NCBI GenBank assembly: GCA_012064415.1
Contig: SSNU01000123.1
Span: 107,712-171,711 of the forward strand
Reading direction: 5' to 3'
Origin: Gyrodactylus bullatarudis
Lineage: Eukaryota > Platyhelminthes > Monogenea > Gyrodactylidea > Gyrodactylidae
DNA: 64,000 nucleotides
Positions 24,001-32,686 of this stretch are shown here, piece after piece; position 1 is the first letter of the stretch; every line of letters begins with the position of its first letter. The position numbers were made by a program, and so were the translations under genes. Below the pieces are notes generated by a model that was given only the letters and a program-made list of their open reading frames with translations, did not search any database and had not been told where the DNA came from.

Positions 24001-24872
24001 CTGATAATCATACTAGGTTTAAGAATATTCTTTTGTGAATAAAGTTTTTATATTTTATAACAATAATTATTGTAATAATATTACAATATTGAGGGTCATA
24101 ATCCTACGTTGATTTAACGAGATTTCCTTTATAATCAAGAGTTTACAGTCCCTCCTACCAACATAATTACTACATCAAGATTGGGCGACAGAGTCAGTCT
24201 CTCATGGACTAATTCGGTCCCTGTTGCTAATGTATTCAGTGTTAGAATGGATGAAACAGTTATTGTGACAAACTTGAAATCTACCAAGTATACAGTCACT
24301 GGTCTTACCCCTTGCTCAGATTACAAAATTGTAATTATTGCTGTAGATAAGTTTAGAAACACTATAGAATCTGAACCAGTAACAATTAGTACAGCATCGT
24401 CAAGTGAGTTTACTGCAACAAATAAATTTCATTTGAGGTTTGACTAGAGCTTCTGTAAGATAAATATATTTCAATTGGTTGTAAAGAGAAAAGTAATTCT
24501 TGGTGAATAATAAAATTGCGATCAATATTTTGGTATGTATCATACTGATGAATAAAAAATTTTTTGATTGATTTTTCATATTTTCACCATCTTTTAGATC
24601 CCGTGCCTGTTCAATCTGTTACTCTACAGGCTGACTCTGATTCTCAAATAACAGCTACAATTGTTGATGTAGAGCGTCTTCCATGTGCCAATATTTCATA
24701 TAACATCTATCTGAACAGAGTCAAGTACACTTCTAACTCGACCTCGTACCAAATAACTGGACTGAAACCGGCTACAAGTTACACTGTAGATGTGAAAGCC
24801 ATCGACAATACTCTGAAGATTGAAAGCGCTGCTGTTAAAAGTAATTCGGTCAGAACACCTAATAAAGCTTGA
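18097..24872 (+). CDS. Secreted triple-CAP, double-FN3 protein, gene 1
   Basis: Eleven exons: 18097-18395, 18493-18663, 19700-19743, 19820-20096, 22755-22946, 23007-23053, 23111-23357, 23518-23703, 23850-23896, 24149-24403 and 24598-24872; 2040 nt, 679 aa. Residues 1-17 are a hydrophobic signal peptide. CAP1 spans about 18-157, CAP2 175-328, CAP3 344-488, FN3-1 504-588 and FN3-2 589-679. CAP marks are AHNKYRR, WDDDLA, VGETIV and LVWADSVNLGCA in CAP1; EHST, GENI and GHYTQVIWADS in CAP2; EHST, GENI and QMIWATTLKFGCG in CAP3. FN3-like marks are LTPCSDYKIVIIAVD and LKPATSYTVDVKAID. Exon phases repeat 2-2-1 for each CAP module. CAP proteins are secreted, cysteine-rich and often involved in host interaction or immunity; the role here is unknown. 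Introns 2 and 4 hold PLE fragments. A poly(A) signal follows. Confidence 0.88.
18700..19600 (-). mobile_element. PLE 3' fragment (GIY-YIG, tail, terminal repeat) in intron 2 of CAP gene 1
   Basis: Minus-strand 19164-19559 encodes the end of a PLE nuclease, CKCGSMYVGQTVRPVKARIKEHL, then the conserved C-terminal domain LNRVLCKQKILAAKLGLSG. The tail with KSTVVDNRISSQP and GRKRKSLSGQPTLDRYV follows at 18890-19072. Downstream on that strand lie a CCAAT-like ATTGG box, TATATATA and a hammerhead site. The reverse transcriptase part is absent; the host intron is spliced around it. Confidence 0.85.
18733..18782 (-). ncRNA. Hammerhead ribozyme (PLE terminal repeat)
   Basis: Reading the minus strand: GCCGGT, GTAA, stem I strand TAGT, core CTGATGA, GAACCGGT, core GAAA, a partly palindromic AAGCTT stem III, then U-A at the cleavage site and ATTA, pairing with TAGT (one G-U). 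The upstream CCGGT is complementary to ACCGG before GAAA. All core positions are present. Confidence 0.75.
20187..20236 (-). ncRNA. Hammerhead ribozyme (PLE terminal repeat)
   Basis: Same layout as at 18733: GCCGGT, TAGT, CTGACGA (position 7 is C, which the hammerhead tolerates), ATCCGGT, GAAA, an AAGCTT stem III, UU and ACTA pairing perfectly with TAGT. Upstream CCGG pairs with CCGG before GAAA. Confidence 0.75.
20237..20760 (-). mobile_element. PLE 3' fragment in intron 4 of CAP gene 1
   Basis: Encodes on the minus strand the tail EQVVESTPPLND, KSTVVDNLIKSQPVISS and GRKRKSLSGQPTMDRYVRRKQ (20334-20603), preceded by LDTKLGLTGKSRFTNKSKL. Close relative of the copy at 18700-19600. CCAAT (as ATTGG near 20279) and TATATATA (near 20245) precede the ribozyme at 20187-20236. 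Confidence 0.8.
20818..20868 (-). ncRNA. Hammerhead ribozyme (second PLE family)
   Basis: Minus strand: TGGCAT, GTAA, AAG, core CTGATGA, GTATGCCAT, GAAA, an AGAGCT stem III region, UU, then CTT pairing with AAG. TGGCAT is perfectly complementary to ATGCCA next to GAAA. Confidence 0.7.
20893..21433. mobile_element. Fold-back PLE miniature with GIY-YIG fragment between inverted arms
   Basis: Arms at about 20893-21033 and 21278-21433 are reverse complements with small indels. The spacer encodes on the minus strand LPFKGDQKCHIHKKRLQEVF and VVYKFRYFCQAEYIGNT, the linker and start of a PLE nuclease (21030-21257). The left arm leads outward through CCAAT and TATAAAT into the ribozyme at 20818-20868; the right arm is cut short before its TATA box. 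Confidence 0.7.
21440..21900 (-). mobile_element. Remnant of a divergent PLE family
   Basis: 21772-21895 resembles the PLE piece at 56260-56380 on the same strand (AGTTCCACATC, GCGTGTTACTTTTGAAA, TATTTTATTACAAG). The frame is destroyed. 21440-21770 is AT-rich sequence without a clear match. Confidence 0.45.
21928..22075. repeat. Hairpin repeat carrying a conventional hammerhead in its loop
   Basis: 21928-21975 and 22023-22070 are near-perfect inverted copies (ACTTAGGTCAATATTAGGAT). On the minus strand the loop reads CTGAAGA, then a stem II of about six base pairs with one bulged C and an A-rich loop, then GAAAC and GTTT. ACGT is self-complementary, as in ribozymes that cleave as dimers. This differs from the other sites in having a normal stem II. 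Confidence 0.6.
22100..22390 (+). mobile_element. PLE-1 family head-to-tail junction fragment
   Basis: 22105-22260 matches the PLE-1 3' UTR (14930-15090). 22300-22380 matches the PLE-1 5' end, including CTCATGACATC and AGCTCAAAACCAATGTTGAAAA at its ORF start. A ribozyme lies between them. This is the junction expected of tandem copies or of read-through from one copy to the next. Confidence 0.7.
22273..22320 (+). ncRNA. Hammerhead ribozyme at a PLE-1 type junction
   Basis: GGCAT, stem I strand CACA, core CTGATGA, GGATGCAT, GAAA, an AAAT/ATTT stem III, UU, then TGTG pairing with CACA. GCAT upstream pairs with ATGC before GAAA. Confidence 0.65.
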
Positions 24873-24887
24873 AGTTAATTATGCAAG

Positions 24888-24893
24888 AATAAA
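24888..24893 (+). promoter_or_regulatory. Poly(A) signal of CAP/FN3 gene 1
   Basis: AATAAA begins 16 bases after the stop codon ends at 24872. The same signal stands 20 bases after the stop of gene 2 (52254-52259). Confidence 0.6.
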
Positions 24894-24999
24894 TTTTTGA
24901 TCTTAACAGCCTATTTTGAATTTTATTATAAGATTGTTTCAAAATTATCATCTGTTTCAAATGAAGAACTTATTGTGAGGATCCAGAAGCTTATATTAA

Positions 25000-25800
25000 A
25001 CCAGCTAAATATATATACAACTTAAAAACAGATAAATGCTTAATAAAATCCTCTCATAGGTTCAATCACAATAAAGGGAAAGGAGGGATTCGTTTGGATA
25101 ATTATTTCCTCTATGTTACATACACCCAATGTACCTACCTATGAGAGGCTATCCAATAAAAACCCTTTCTTTAAATATTGTAATTATGAATGTACTTATA
25201 TTGGCTTGTAAAGACCGATGAGTATGCCTGAAATATAGCGCATATCTCTTAAAATTTTGGGCATCGCCTTTTATTTGAAAAATGGTAGACAGCATAGCTA
25301 AAGTAAATTGCAGTTCATCTGGTAGAAAGAAAATTATTTCCTCCAAACCTAACTTTTACGTTTTCTGCCCTTCTTAGTTATTGCAGGTGCATGTTTCTTG
25401 CCATTTCTATTTCCGCTGACTACAGGCTCAGAGACGATTAGATTATTCACTTTCGTGACTTTTCTATGTTTTCACTTTTCTCTCATTTGTACTTGATACT
25501 GGAGTAGAGGACTGTAGTTGATTGTATTGAGACGTAGATTCAACTTCTTGCTCATTTTGTTCACTAATTGGAGTAACTATATTATTCTCTGCAATTTGGG
25601 TTGAGCTAGCAACAGGACTCTCTTCTTTGCAACCTTTGCTAAGTTTTTTTTGTTCGTGAAACGCTTCTTACCTGTGAAACCCAATTGTGTAGCTAATTTC
25701 TTTTTCTTGTACAAATCAGGCTTAAGTACCTTGATATAATAGGTTTCGGCCTTTCCAATTTTTCCTTTAATCTCTGAGCTAATTCTCGGGTAAACTTTAG
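25000..25800 (-). mobile_element. PLE tail fragments with degenerate terminal repeats
   Basis: Minus-strand translation of 25340-25720 gives scraps of the PLE tail (GNKRK-like basic run, VNNLIVSEP, LYKKKKLATQLGFTGKKRF). Near 25010-25040 a terminal repeat survives without a core. On the plus strand at about 25205-25250 a ribozyme relic reads CCGATGAG, TATGCC, TGAAA, with U4 of the core changed to C. Orientation of the two ends is opposed, as in fold-back units. Confidence 0.6.
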
Positions 25801-26038
25801 TTAAGGGACACCTGTAAATAATTAATTTTCGTCACTACCTACGAGTAATCACGCAAAAGTATATAGGAAAATGACATACACTGGAATCTAAGTTATTTGA
25901 ACCTTTTTCAAGTTGGTAGTAACAGCTTGGTATTACATTAAAATCATTGAAAGAAGAGACTAAATATGAAGTGATTTAGAAAAATATTTATTGAAAATTA
26001 TAAATCTCAGAAATAGCATGTAGAGAAGCCTGATAGAT

Positions 26039-26510
26039 TTATTTATATATCATGTATAAATATATATTATCAGGAATATTCCTACGAAATAGGTACATCA
26101 TTAAATAACTATCTAACAAGTTTCTTCGCTTGTTCCTGACATTTCCAGCTTCTCTCTTGGCTGCACCCCAGATTGACTCGATACGGTTGGTATGGAAGAC
26201 TTCTCTATTCACAAACTCGTATTTGTGTTCGTAACCCTCCTGGCTAGGTTTCTTGTAGGAATTATGTTTATCAGAAATAATAATGGAACCAAAGATGATC
26301 CAGTCTTTGATTATTCGAAGAAGAGTGGTTTTCTTTCTATTTTCCACTGTCTGCATAAAAACTTTGCCATCTTCATCTACTCCACCAAATACCCATATGT
26401 TTGAAGTTGCTAAGATATGCCCTCGATGGTATTTTCGCTGACAAAAACAAGACTCGTCAATCTGAACTACCTTTCCTTTGCCACCGATTGTGACTTTTGT
26501 TTTGTTAATA
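26039..26510 (-). pseudogene. Merlin-family (ISXO2-like) transposase, 5'-truncated, second lineage
   Basis: One open frame on the minus strand from about 26510 to TAG before 26039: VVQIDESCFCQRKYHRGH (first D), IISDKHNSYKK (second D) and NRIESIWGAAKRE (E), so all three catalytic residues of the DDE core remain. The N-terminal zinc ribbon is missing, because at 26510 the sequence changes abruptly into a PLE fragment on the other strand. Differs strongly from the relic at 16034-16892. Confidence 0.8.
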
Positions 26511-27040
26511 AAGTTGGTTATCCTGAAGCGTTCATTTCAAAGCATTCTATTATACGCGAGAAAGCTGATGCAGAGGTCGAAAAATTAATCCCAATTTATC
26601 TCAAGTTGCCGTTTAAAGGAGATGTTGCACATCAAATACTCAATAACATGTGAAAATCTAGAAAAGTCAACGGAAGTTGATAATCGAATTATCTCTCAAC
26701 CTGTAATTAGCACAAAAGACTCCGTTCAGTAACATAAACCTCCTACTACGAATCGGGGTAGAAAGAGAAAATTATCCAAAGGACATTCAACGTTACATCA
26801 TTACCTAAAGAGAAGAAAGATGCCCTAGATACATCCGGCCATCCTCACCATATCACAAAAATTTTCTTTACTAAATCTGGGGAATGGTTTTAAACTATCA
26901 GAGGATCCCAAATATGTTTATAATTTTGTATAAATATCTAGCCGGTGTAAGTGTCTGATGAAACCAGTGAAATAAAAGTTTTATTACTAATTATTCACTT
27001 GTCTTCCAATCCTCATAATGAATTTTTCATTAAAATCAGA
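26510..27040 (+). mobile_element. PLE 3' fragment with internal deletion
   Basis: Encodes VGYPEAFISKHSII, IYLKLPFKGDVAHQILNN, then jumps to KSTEVDNRIISQPVIS and RKRKLSKGHSTLHHY, so the nuclease is deleted. 26640-26960 is the reverse complement of about 39590-39910. It ends in TATAAATATCTAGCCGGTG and a ribozyme. Confidence 0.8.
26941..26985 (+). ncRNA. Hammerhead-like site, stem I weakened
   Basis: GCCGGT, GTAAGTGT, CTGATGA, AACCAGT, GAAA, and a perfect ATAAAA/TTTTAT stem III. The core is complete, but only two base pairs of stem I (GT with AC) survive and the upstream pairing has one mismatch (CCGGT with ACCAG). Confidence 0.5.
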
Positions 27041-27052
27041 ATCTTATATGAA

Positions 27053-27130
27053 ATGAAATGAAATGAATGAATGAATGAATGAATGAAATGAAAATTTATT
27101 GAACAATTCATATGTTCTGCTTTACAATTA
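27053..27130 (-). mobile_element. LINE 3' end with CATT-type microsatellite tail
   Basis: On the minus strand GAATTGTTCAATAAATTT is followed by CATT/CATTT repeats, the same 3' end as at 59255-59296. Non-LTR elements of several clades end in such short tandem repeats instead of poly(A). Confidence 0.55.
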
Positions 27131-27985
27131 TCATTTTCATATTAAAAATAGTTGTTATGTACAATTATAAGTAAGGCTTTAGAAAAATAAATAATGAAGA
27201 TATATATGAAAACAGTAATAATCAAAATAGTTTAGAAAAAATCTTTGCGAATCTGAATCCATTCTTTGAAATAATATATATATATATAGTTATCAGTAAC
27301 GATTCTTCAAGTATTTTTTCAGTCACAATAGAAAAATAACTTAGGGAAATCAAGATACTTTATCTAATTTCTTCAGAGTCCTAGTTTCATTCATTATCAT
27401 TGAAAGGAGGTAATGTCACCAGTGTTGCATTCAGATAACAATAGTCCTACTTTATCTTTTAGTCATTTTTTTCAACTAGTCGATCTCTATTCATACATAT
27501 TTATAATTTCAATTTTTTATAATAGGACCTAATCCTGCAGGGACATTTTCTAGCTAATTTCTAGCTTAGAAATCAGTATTTATTCTGTGATATCTTTGTT
27601 GAGAATTCATAGAGTAATCAGTAATCACTATAGATTTCACTTCCTGCTGTAATAAATATGATCCAACAGGTGAGCTTTAGACTTAAGAAGATTTCTTTTT
27701 TAACTAAATGGAGACATATTATATATTTACATCACAGACGAAGTTTTTCCAATCAATCGCTGTCTTTCAGTTATTTCCAACTCTGAAGTGATGTATTTTA
27801 GATTATCTGCTTTGTAACAAAAAAAGTCTGATTATCGACAGGATTTTCCATAGAAGAATATGAGATCTTGTAAAGAATGCCCCTTAAAAATAAATAAATT
27901 TTTGTGATCATAAGCTCCCTTATTTCTTGGAAAATGTTAGTTTGCTGCTGACTGCTAGTCATGCTTGTTAGTAGAACGACGAGTT
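27131..27985. other. Intergenic, nothing recognised
   Basis: AT-rich, includes a short TA run near 27275-27290. No feature supported. Confidence 0.4.
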
Positions 27986-28039
27986 TAAGATGAATAAAAG
28001 CTTTTATTTTCGTCGGTTCTCATCAGACCTTACACCCAC
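27986..28039 (-). ncRNA. Hammerhead ribozyme, best stem I in the window
   Basis: Minus strand: GTGGGT, stem I strand TAAGGT, core CTGATGA, GAACCGAC, GAAA, a perfect palindromic AATAAAAG/CTTTTATT stem III, U-C at the cleavage site, then ATCTTA, giving six pairs with TAAGGT (one G-U). GTGGGT pairs with ACCGAC except at one position. It lies about 50 bp beyond the LINE 3' end at 28086. Confidence 0.8.
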
Positions 28040-28167
28040 ACCTAATATTTTTACAGTCAATTTCACACATGATTACTCGCGTTAGATAATAATAATAATA
28101 ATATTTATTAAACAATACATGTGTTATCTATATAAACATTAAATAGATTCTTCAGTTTTGTGGAAAT

Positions 28168-30027
28168 TTATAAATTATAAAGTTTTTTTAATTCTTTTTT
28201 AAATTCATCATTATCAAGAGTTTTCATCTTATGATTAAGTTTTTTAAATATGTTTTTGGCTTTGTTGAAAATTGATAGCTTTTTTAGATTGCCATATTCA
28301 GGAACATTGGAGCGTAGGCCTTGACGATTGGAGTTAGCCAGGGGTGAGAGTTTGATTAGGGTAATTGTTTTGAGTTCTCTTCTTAGCCACAAGGAGTTCT
28401 TCGTGGATTTCATTTCAGTTTGGTATGTTGATGACAAAAGGCGCGTAAATCTGTTGCATGCAGTTTGTATTTTTTTAGACCATTTGTCACATTCAGGGTT
28501 CCAGATTGCAGAACAGTATTCAATTACTGGTCTAGCATAAACTTTGAATAAAAGTAGTTTCATGCTGTCGATTTTGATGCATTTGTGGATGTGGATGAGC
28601 CGGCCAATGAATTTTTTAATAATTTCTTTATAGTGATCAACAAAATCAAGTTTCCATGAATAAGTAATCCCAAGGTCCTTAATTGTAGTTTTAGGGTGAA
28701 TTTTATTTTGGTTGATGTAGATATTTAAATCAGTGATCCTTGATTCATTTGGAGTCGAGTAGAATGATTTTTCTATGTTAGGGGACAATCCAAAGCTCAT
28801 TAATTTGTTGATGATAGTTGATATTTCTGAATTTATAATATTTGTGTTATAGGTACCATCAAAATCAAAGACTATTTTAAAGTCGTCAGCATATTTAAAA
28901 ATTTTGAATGAGGAAGGTTGAATATCAGCAAATACAATATTGAAAAGTAGAGGTCCAACTCTGGATCCTTGAGGGACTCCTGATTTGATTATTTGACTAT
29001 ATGATCTTTGGCCATTGCATTCGACAAATTGATTCCTATTGATGAGATAGTTTTCGAGATAGTTTAAAAGTTTACAGCAGATACCTTGTTTATGACAGGC
29101 TTCAAGTATAGTTGGGAAGTAGACTTTATCAAAGGCCTTACTAAGGTCAATGTATACAACAACTATTTTTTTCTTTTTGCTTTTTAAGCATGAGATGTAG
29201 CTTAGAAATTGATAAAGATTAGTTTCACATGATTTACCCCTACAGAAGCCATGTTGATTGGGGTCAATTATGTTAATGTTTACAGTTTTCCTTATTTGAA
29301 TAAACAGGAAGGAATCAATGATTCTCATGAGTGTTGACTGTAACGAGATAGGTCTGAATTCATTTGAGTCTTTTTTAGGAAGAGGAATAACTTTTGTTGC
29401 AAGGAAATCTTTTGGAATAAAATTTTCATCAAAGGATTTTTTAAATAGATTATATATGTTATTTAGGAATGTGCAGTGACCATTGAGCAATATATTTATG
29501 CTAATATTGTAGATGTCTCGTCGATTCTTGAATTTAAGTTTTGAAAGCATATTGAAGAATTGAGTATATGACATAAAATTGTAATTAATCTCATCTCCGC
29601 AACTTGGGTTGTGTCTAAGATTGTTAGGGTTGAACTGGGGTGATGCATTGAAGACATTGATGAACTTTTCTTGGATGGTGTCAGGGTTTTCTTTGATACT
29701 ATGAACGTTTTTATTGGAGAATTTAAAGTATTTGTTCAATTGTTGGTAACCAATTTTGGGTCTTTGTTTAATTTCATTCTTTAGGTTCTTCTCAATACGA
29801 GCATAAGTCATTGATGTTAGAGATGATATTTGATTTTGTGTGTTGATTAGTAATCTTCTTCCATCAGTAACTGAACAGCAGTATTTGAGTTTGTTTTCAA
29901 GACGATTATTTAGTTTTGTTAATTTGAGATGGTCAATGTTTCTTCTACGCTTTTTAATACTAGCAATATTATACATTCTATTATAGTAATCAATGATGTT
30001 GTTTGCGTTGATGTAATTCTCGGGCAT
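28168..30027 (-). CDS. LINE reverse transcriptase, 619 aa, intact, no endonuclease domain
   Basis: A single open frame on the minus strand. The first 200 residues are a basic, helical region (KRRRNIDHLKLTKL, RPKIGYQQLNKYFKF). The RT follows: NEFRPISLQSTLMRIIDSF, HGFCRGKSCETNLYQFL, VVVYIDLSKAFDKV, SGVPQGSRVGPLLFNIVF and the catalytic FKYADDFKIVF at about residue 385. The C-terminal part has KVYARPVIEYCSAIWNPE, usual for Jockey/CR1/RTE-type LINEs. No apurinic endonuclease motifs are found before the RT, and the ORF starts 37 nt after a TATA box, so this may be 5' truncation next to a promoter or a real endonuclease-free design. No stops or frameshifts: probably young. Related pieces lie at 55010-55377 and 57899-58787. 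Confidence 0.88.
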   Translation of the reverse strand: MPENYINANNIIDYYNRMYNIASIKKRRRNIDHLKLTKLNNRLENKLKYCCSVTDGRRLLINTQNQISSLTSMTYARIEKNLKNEIKQRPKIGYQQLNKYFKFSNKNVHSIKENPDTIQEKFINVFNASPQFNPNNLRHNPSCGDEINYNFMSYTQFFNMLSKLKFKNRRDIYNISINILLNGHCTFLNNIYNLFKKSFDENFIPKDFLATKVIPLPKKDSNEFRPISLQSTLMRIIDSFLFIQIRKTVNINIIDPNQHGFCRGKSCETNLYQFLSYISCLKSKKKKIVVVYIDLSKAFDKVYFPTILEACHKQGICCKLLNYLENYLINRNQFVECNGQRSYSQIIKSGVPQGSRVGPLLFNIVFADIQPSSFKIFKYADDFKIVFDFDGTYNTNIINSEISTIINKLMSFGLSPNIEKSFYSTPNESRITDLNIYINQNKIHPKTTIKDLGITYSWKLDFVDHYKEIIKKFIGRLIHIHKCIKIDSMKLLLFKVYARPVIEYCSAIWNPECDKWSKKIQTACNRFTRLLSSTYQTEMKSTKNSLWLRRELKTITLIKLSPLANSNRQGLRSNVPEYGNLKKLSIFNKAKNIFKKLNHKMKTLDNDEFKKELKKLYNL

Positions 30028-30063
30028 AATTGTTATTGTTTTGAAAAGTGTGATGACAAAGGT

Positions 30064-30099
30064 CTTTTATACCTCTCTGCCCCAAAAATAATAACCAAT
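30064..30099 (-). promoter_or_regulatory. CCAAT/TATA promoter-like region of the RT-only element
   Basis: On the minus strand ATTGG (30095-30099) is followed by TATAAAAG (30064-30071), then the ATG at 30027. The spacing is that of a polymerase II core promoter. Confidence 0.5.
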
Positions 30100-30120
30100 G
30101 AGAGTGAAGTATGGATTAAC

Positions 30121-30577
30121 CAATAATATTCAAGCATAATTTTCATTTTTTGTTCTCATGATGAAACCGAAATAAACCCGTCATATGATTTTTTGAGCAT
30201 CTATCCAGTAATTTATACATCATTGAATAGAGAATTTTTTCCTTGTTCTTTAGAGCCTAAAATAAATTCTCAACCATTCTTTATAACAAAGATACTCTAA
30301 TTTCTATACCTTAATTACTACAGTAAATTAAATACCACCATTCGAAAAAGCATGCAATAGTTACTACTCTGGCTAATTTCCATGCATCAAGCTCAAAAGG
30401 AACTAGATTAAATAATAAATCAAAATTGCATTCAGATTTCCAAATTTAATGAGGATCTATCCTAATATGGATGTAAGCCAAGGCTTGAATAAACAATATG
30501 CATCACAATGCATTACGTCATTCTAATGTACCATGTTAGTGTGAAAGTCATCAGACCCCCTTTTTTCCTTTCTATGT
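30121..30577. other. Intergenic, nothing recognised
   Basis: No coding or repeat structure recognised. Confidence 0.4.
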
Positions 30578-30975
30578 TCCCCTTGAGATCCTTTCAAAAA
30601 ACTAAACATGTGTGTATATTATACACTGTATAACCAGACCTCAATCTTTTTCTACGTTAATTCCAATCCCACTCCAAAATAATCCTGTTCATGGATAATG
30701 CCTCGAGCCACGTTTTAAGAGAAGAAGACCCTGTATTCTCTAGGATTAAAGTAGGGATTGTAAATTATAACCTTGATACAATTTACTCAAATTTTTTTAG
30801 ATCCACTATCTTCCCCCAAATTGTACCTCAGCATGCCATTGGAATAAACGTAGAAAAAGATTGGAGTCTGTTTATACACACAAACACGTTTTTTGAAAGG
30901 AACTCAAGGGGAACATAGAAACATGTGTGTATAACCAGACTCCAATCTTTTTCTACGTTAACTCCAATCCCCCAT
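30578..30975. repeat. Small inverted and direct repeats
   Basis: 30578-30672 and about 30838-30918 are imperfect reverse complements (ATCTTTTTCTACGTTAA and its complement). 30919-30975 repeats the left arm again in direct orientation. Likely a decayed fold-back element; no protein recognised. Confidence 0.5.
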
Positions 30976-31367
30976 CAACGACCATGCCTTTTCTCTTATG
31001 ACTCCTCATCAATAATAATAGCCAATCAAAATCAAGGAAGGGTCATAAAGTAATTTCAATAAACTTTTCGCTATTTGAATGAGAGAAGACAAGATATTAT
31101 CGATTATTCAAGAACTGGAGGTGATCTTCCAAAATGTGAATATAACATGAGAATTTTAGAAATTGGGGCTAAACGAGACAGTTATCTCCAGCTACAATTT
31201 CTTAATGTGCCATGCATGTTGAAAAATATTTTCCTATTTTAATGAATAAACAAGATTTAATCGAATAAATAATTTTTATCCTTGAGGTGATAATTTATTT
31301 CCTCTTTGATGGTGGATATGTTTACGATCATTTTTTAACTAAGAGAAAGGCGATGCCTGATAATTGG

Positions 31368-31415
31368 AGAAATAAGTACTTTATTTCAGGCATACTCATC
31401 AGTCTTTACATGCCA
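31368..31415 (-). ncRNA. Hammerhead ribozyme, left arm, outward
   Basis: Minus strand: TGGCAT, GTAA, AGA, CTGATGA, GTATGCCT, GAAA, stem III with AAGTACTT palindrome, UU, TCT pairing with AGA. GGCAT is complementary to ATGCC. Confidence 0.7.
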
Positions 31416-32275
31416 CTATATATACATATTGAAATTACAATAGGAAATTAATAATATCTGATTGGTTGGCCTTCCATAGATAATATACAATACATTAATT
31501 AATTACAGGTACATAGTTGACTCATATGTTACGAGTGCAACCCCACAAGTACTTTGTGGGGAGTGTGTATAGATATGTTTTCACAGAGAAAGTGTACACC
31601 AGTACGATACAGGAATTATAGTTAATACATTAGATGGTTTATAATTAATATGTTGTAAAATTAATCACGAGTACTTTTTTTTGTTTTTTAAAGAATATCT
31701 GGCGTTATCCTTTACTTTCATTGTGATAGAAATGTTTTAATTAAGGTTTGAATTAGGCCTCTTTCTGTTGACCGAGCTCTAGGTTTGGCTACAATATTTA
31801 CATCGGTATTGGGATTCGTTTTTAACACTGGTCTAGGTAAAACCAGTGGCTGGACGATTTTCTTTTGTACACATAAACTAGGCTTTTCTTTCTGAATTGT
31901 AGCCAAACCTAGAGCTCGGTCAGCAGAAAGAGGCCTAATTCAAACCTTAATTAAAACATTTCTATCACAATGAAAGTAAAGGATAACGCCAGATATTCTT
32001 TAAAAAACAAAAACAAGTACTCGTGATTAATTTTACAACATATTAATTATAAACCATCTAATGTATTAACTATAATTCCTGTATCGTACTGGTGTACACT
32101 TTCTCTGTGAAAACATATCTATACACACTCCCCACAAAGTACTTGTGGGGTTGCACTCGTAACATATGAGTCAACTATGTACCTGTAATTAATTAATGTA
32201 TTGTATATTATCTATGGAAGGCCAACCAATCAGATATTATTAATTTCCTATTGTAATTTCAATATGTATATATAG

Positions 32276-32323
32276 TGGCATGTAAAGACTGATGAGTATG
32301 CCTGAAATAAAGTACTTATTTCT
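32276..32323 (+). ncRNA. Hammerhead ribozyme, right arm, outward
   Basis: Mirror copy of the left-arm site on the plus strand, identical in all core and pairing positions. Confidence 0.7.
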
Positions 32324-32686
32324 CCAATTATCAGGCATCGCCTTTCTCTTAGAATAAATAATGTTTTCAAATTGAAATATAAACTTTCTTTTTGATTTGA
32401 GTTTATTTTTTAGTCACAGTGCTGTTAATTAATCCGTCATACCATTAATTATATATCAGAATGGACTGTTGTACATATACTTCTATGTAATTACACTACA
32501 TTTGTACTCCATTTTGTATATCTTTATGATGAAAACAATTATCTTGCAGTTTGTTCAACACTTTCTCTCAAAATGACCTGCAAAAGGTATAGATTCAGGA
32601 TCCTGTTGAACATTGATAAGGGGCTGTTGCAGTCTAGGAACATCACGACACGTTCTTAAATTTGGATAATTCTGGAATAGCAATGT

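Larger units (their letters stand above)
28086..30110 (-). mobile_element. Non-LTR retrotransposon, RT-only, with own promoter-like upstream region
   Basis: The unit runs from an upstream CCAAT/TATA region (30064-30099) through the intact ORF 28168-30027 to a 3' end with AATAAATATT and a run of TTA repeats (28086-28110 on this strand). Similar 3' ends occur at 27053 and 58800. Confidence 0.75.
31339..32352. mobile_element. Fold-back PLE miniature: 457-bp arms, 100-bp spacer
   Basis: 31339-31795 and 31896-32352 are almost perfect reverse complements of equal length. The spacer encodes on the minus strand KPSLCVQKKIVQPLVL, the PLE C-terminal domain (compare CVQKVIASNLGI at 41448-43103). Each arm, read outward, has CCAAT (GGCCAACCAAT), TATATATA and a hammerhead. 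The element is thus two inverted terminal repeats around a scrap of PLE coding sequence. Confidence 0.85.

Noticed and set aside
24544..24562. CTGATGAATAAAAA near an intron end in CAP gene 1
   Set aside because: Lacks GAAA and pairing partners; it is ordinary AT-rich intron.
27053..27095. CRISPR-like or satellite array
   Set aside because: It is a simple AATG/AAATG microsatellite without spacers and is explained as a LINE tail.
28168..30027. Host or bacterial-type reverse transcriptase (telomerase, group II intron, retron)
   Set aside because: The SGVPQGSRVGPLLFNIVF and FKYADD motifs, C-terminal region and microsatellite tail are those of non-LTR retrotransposons.
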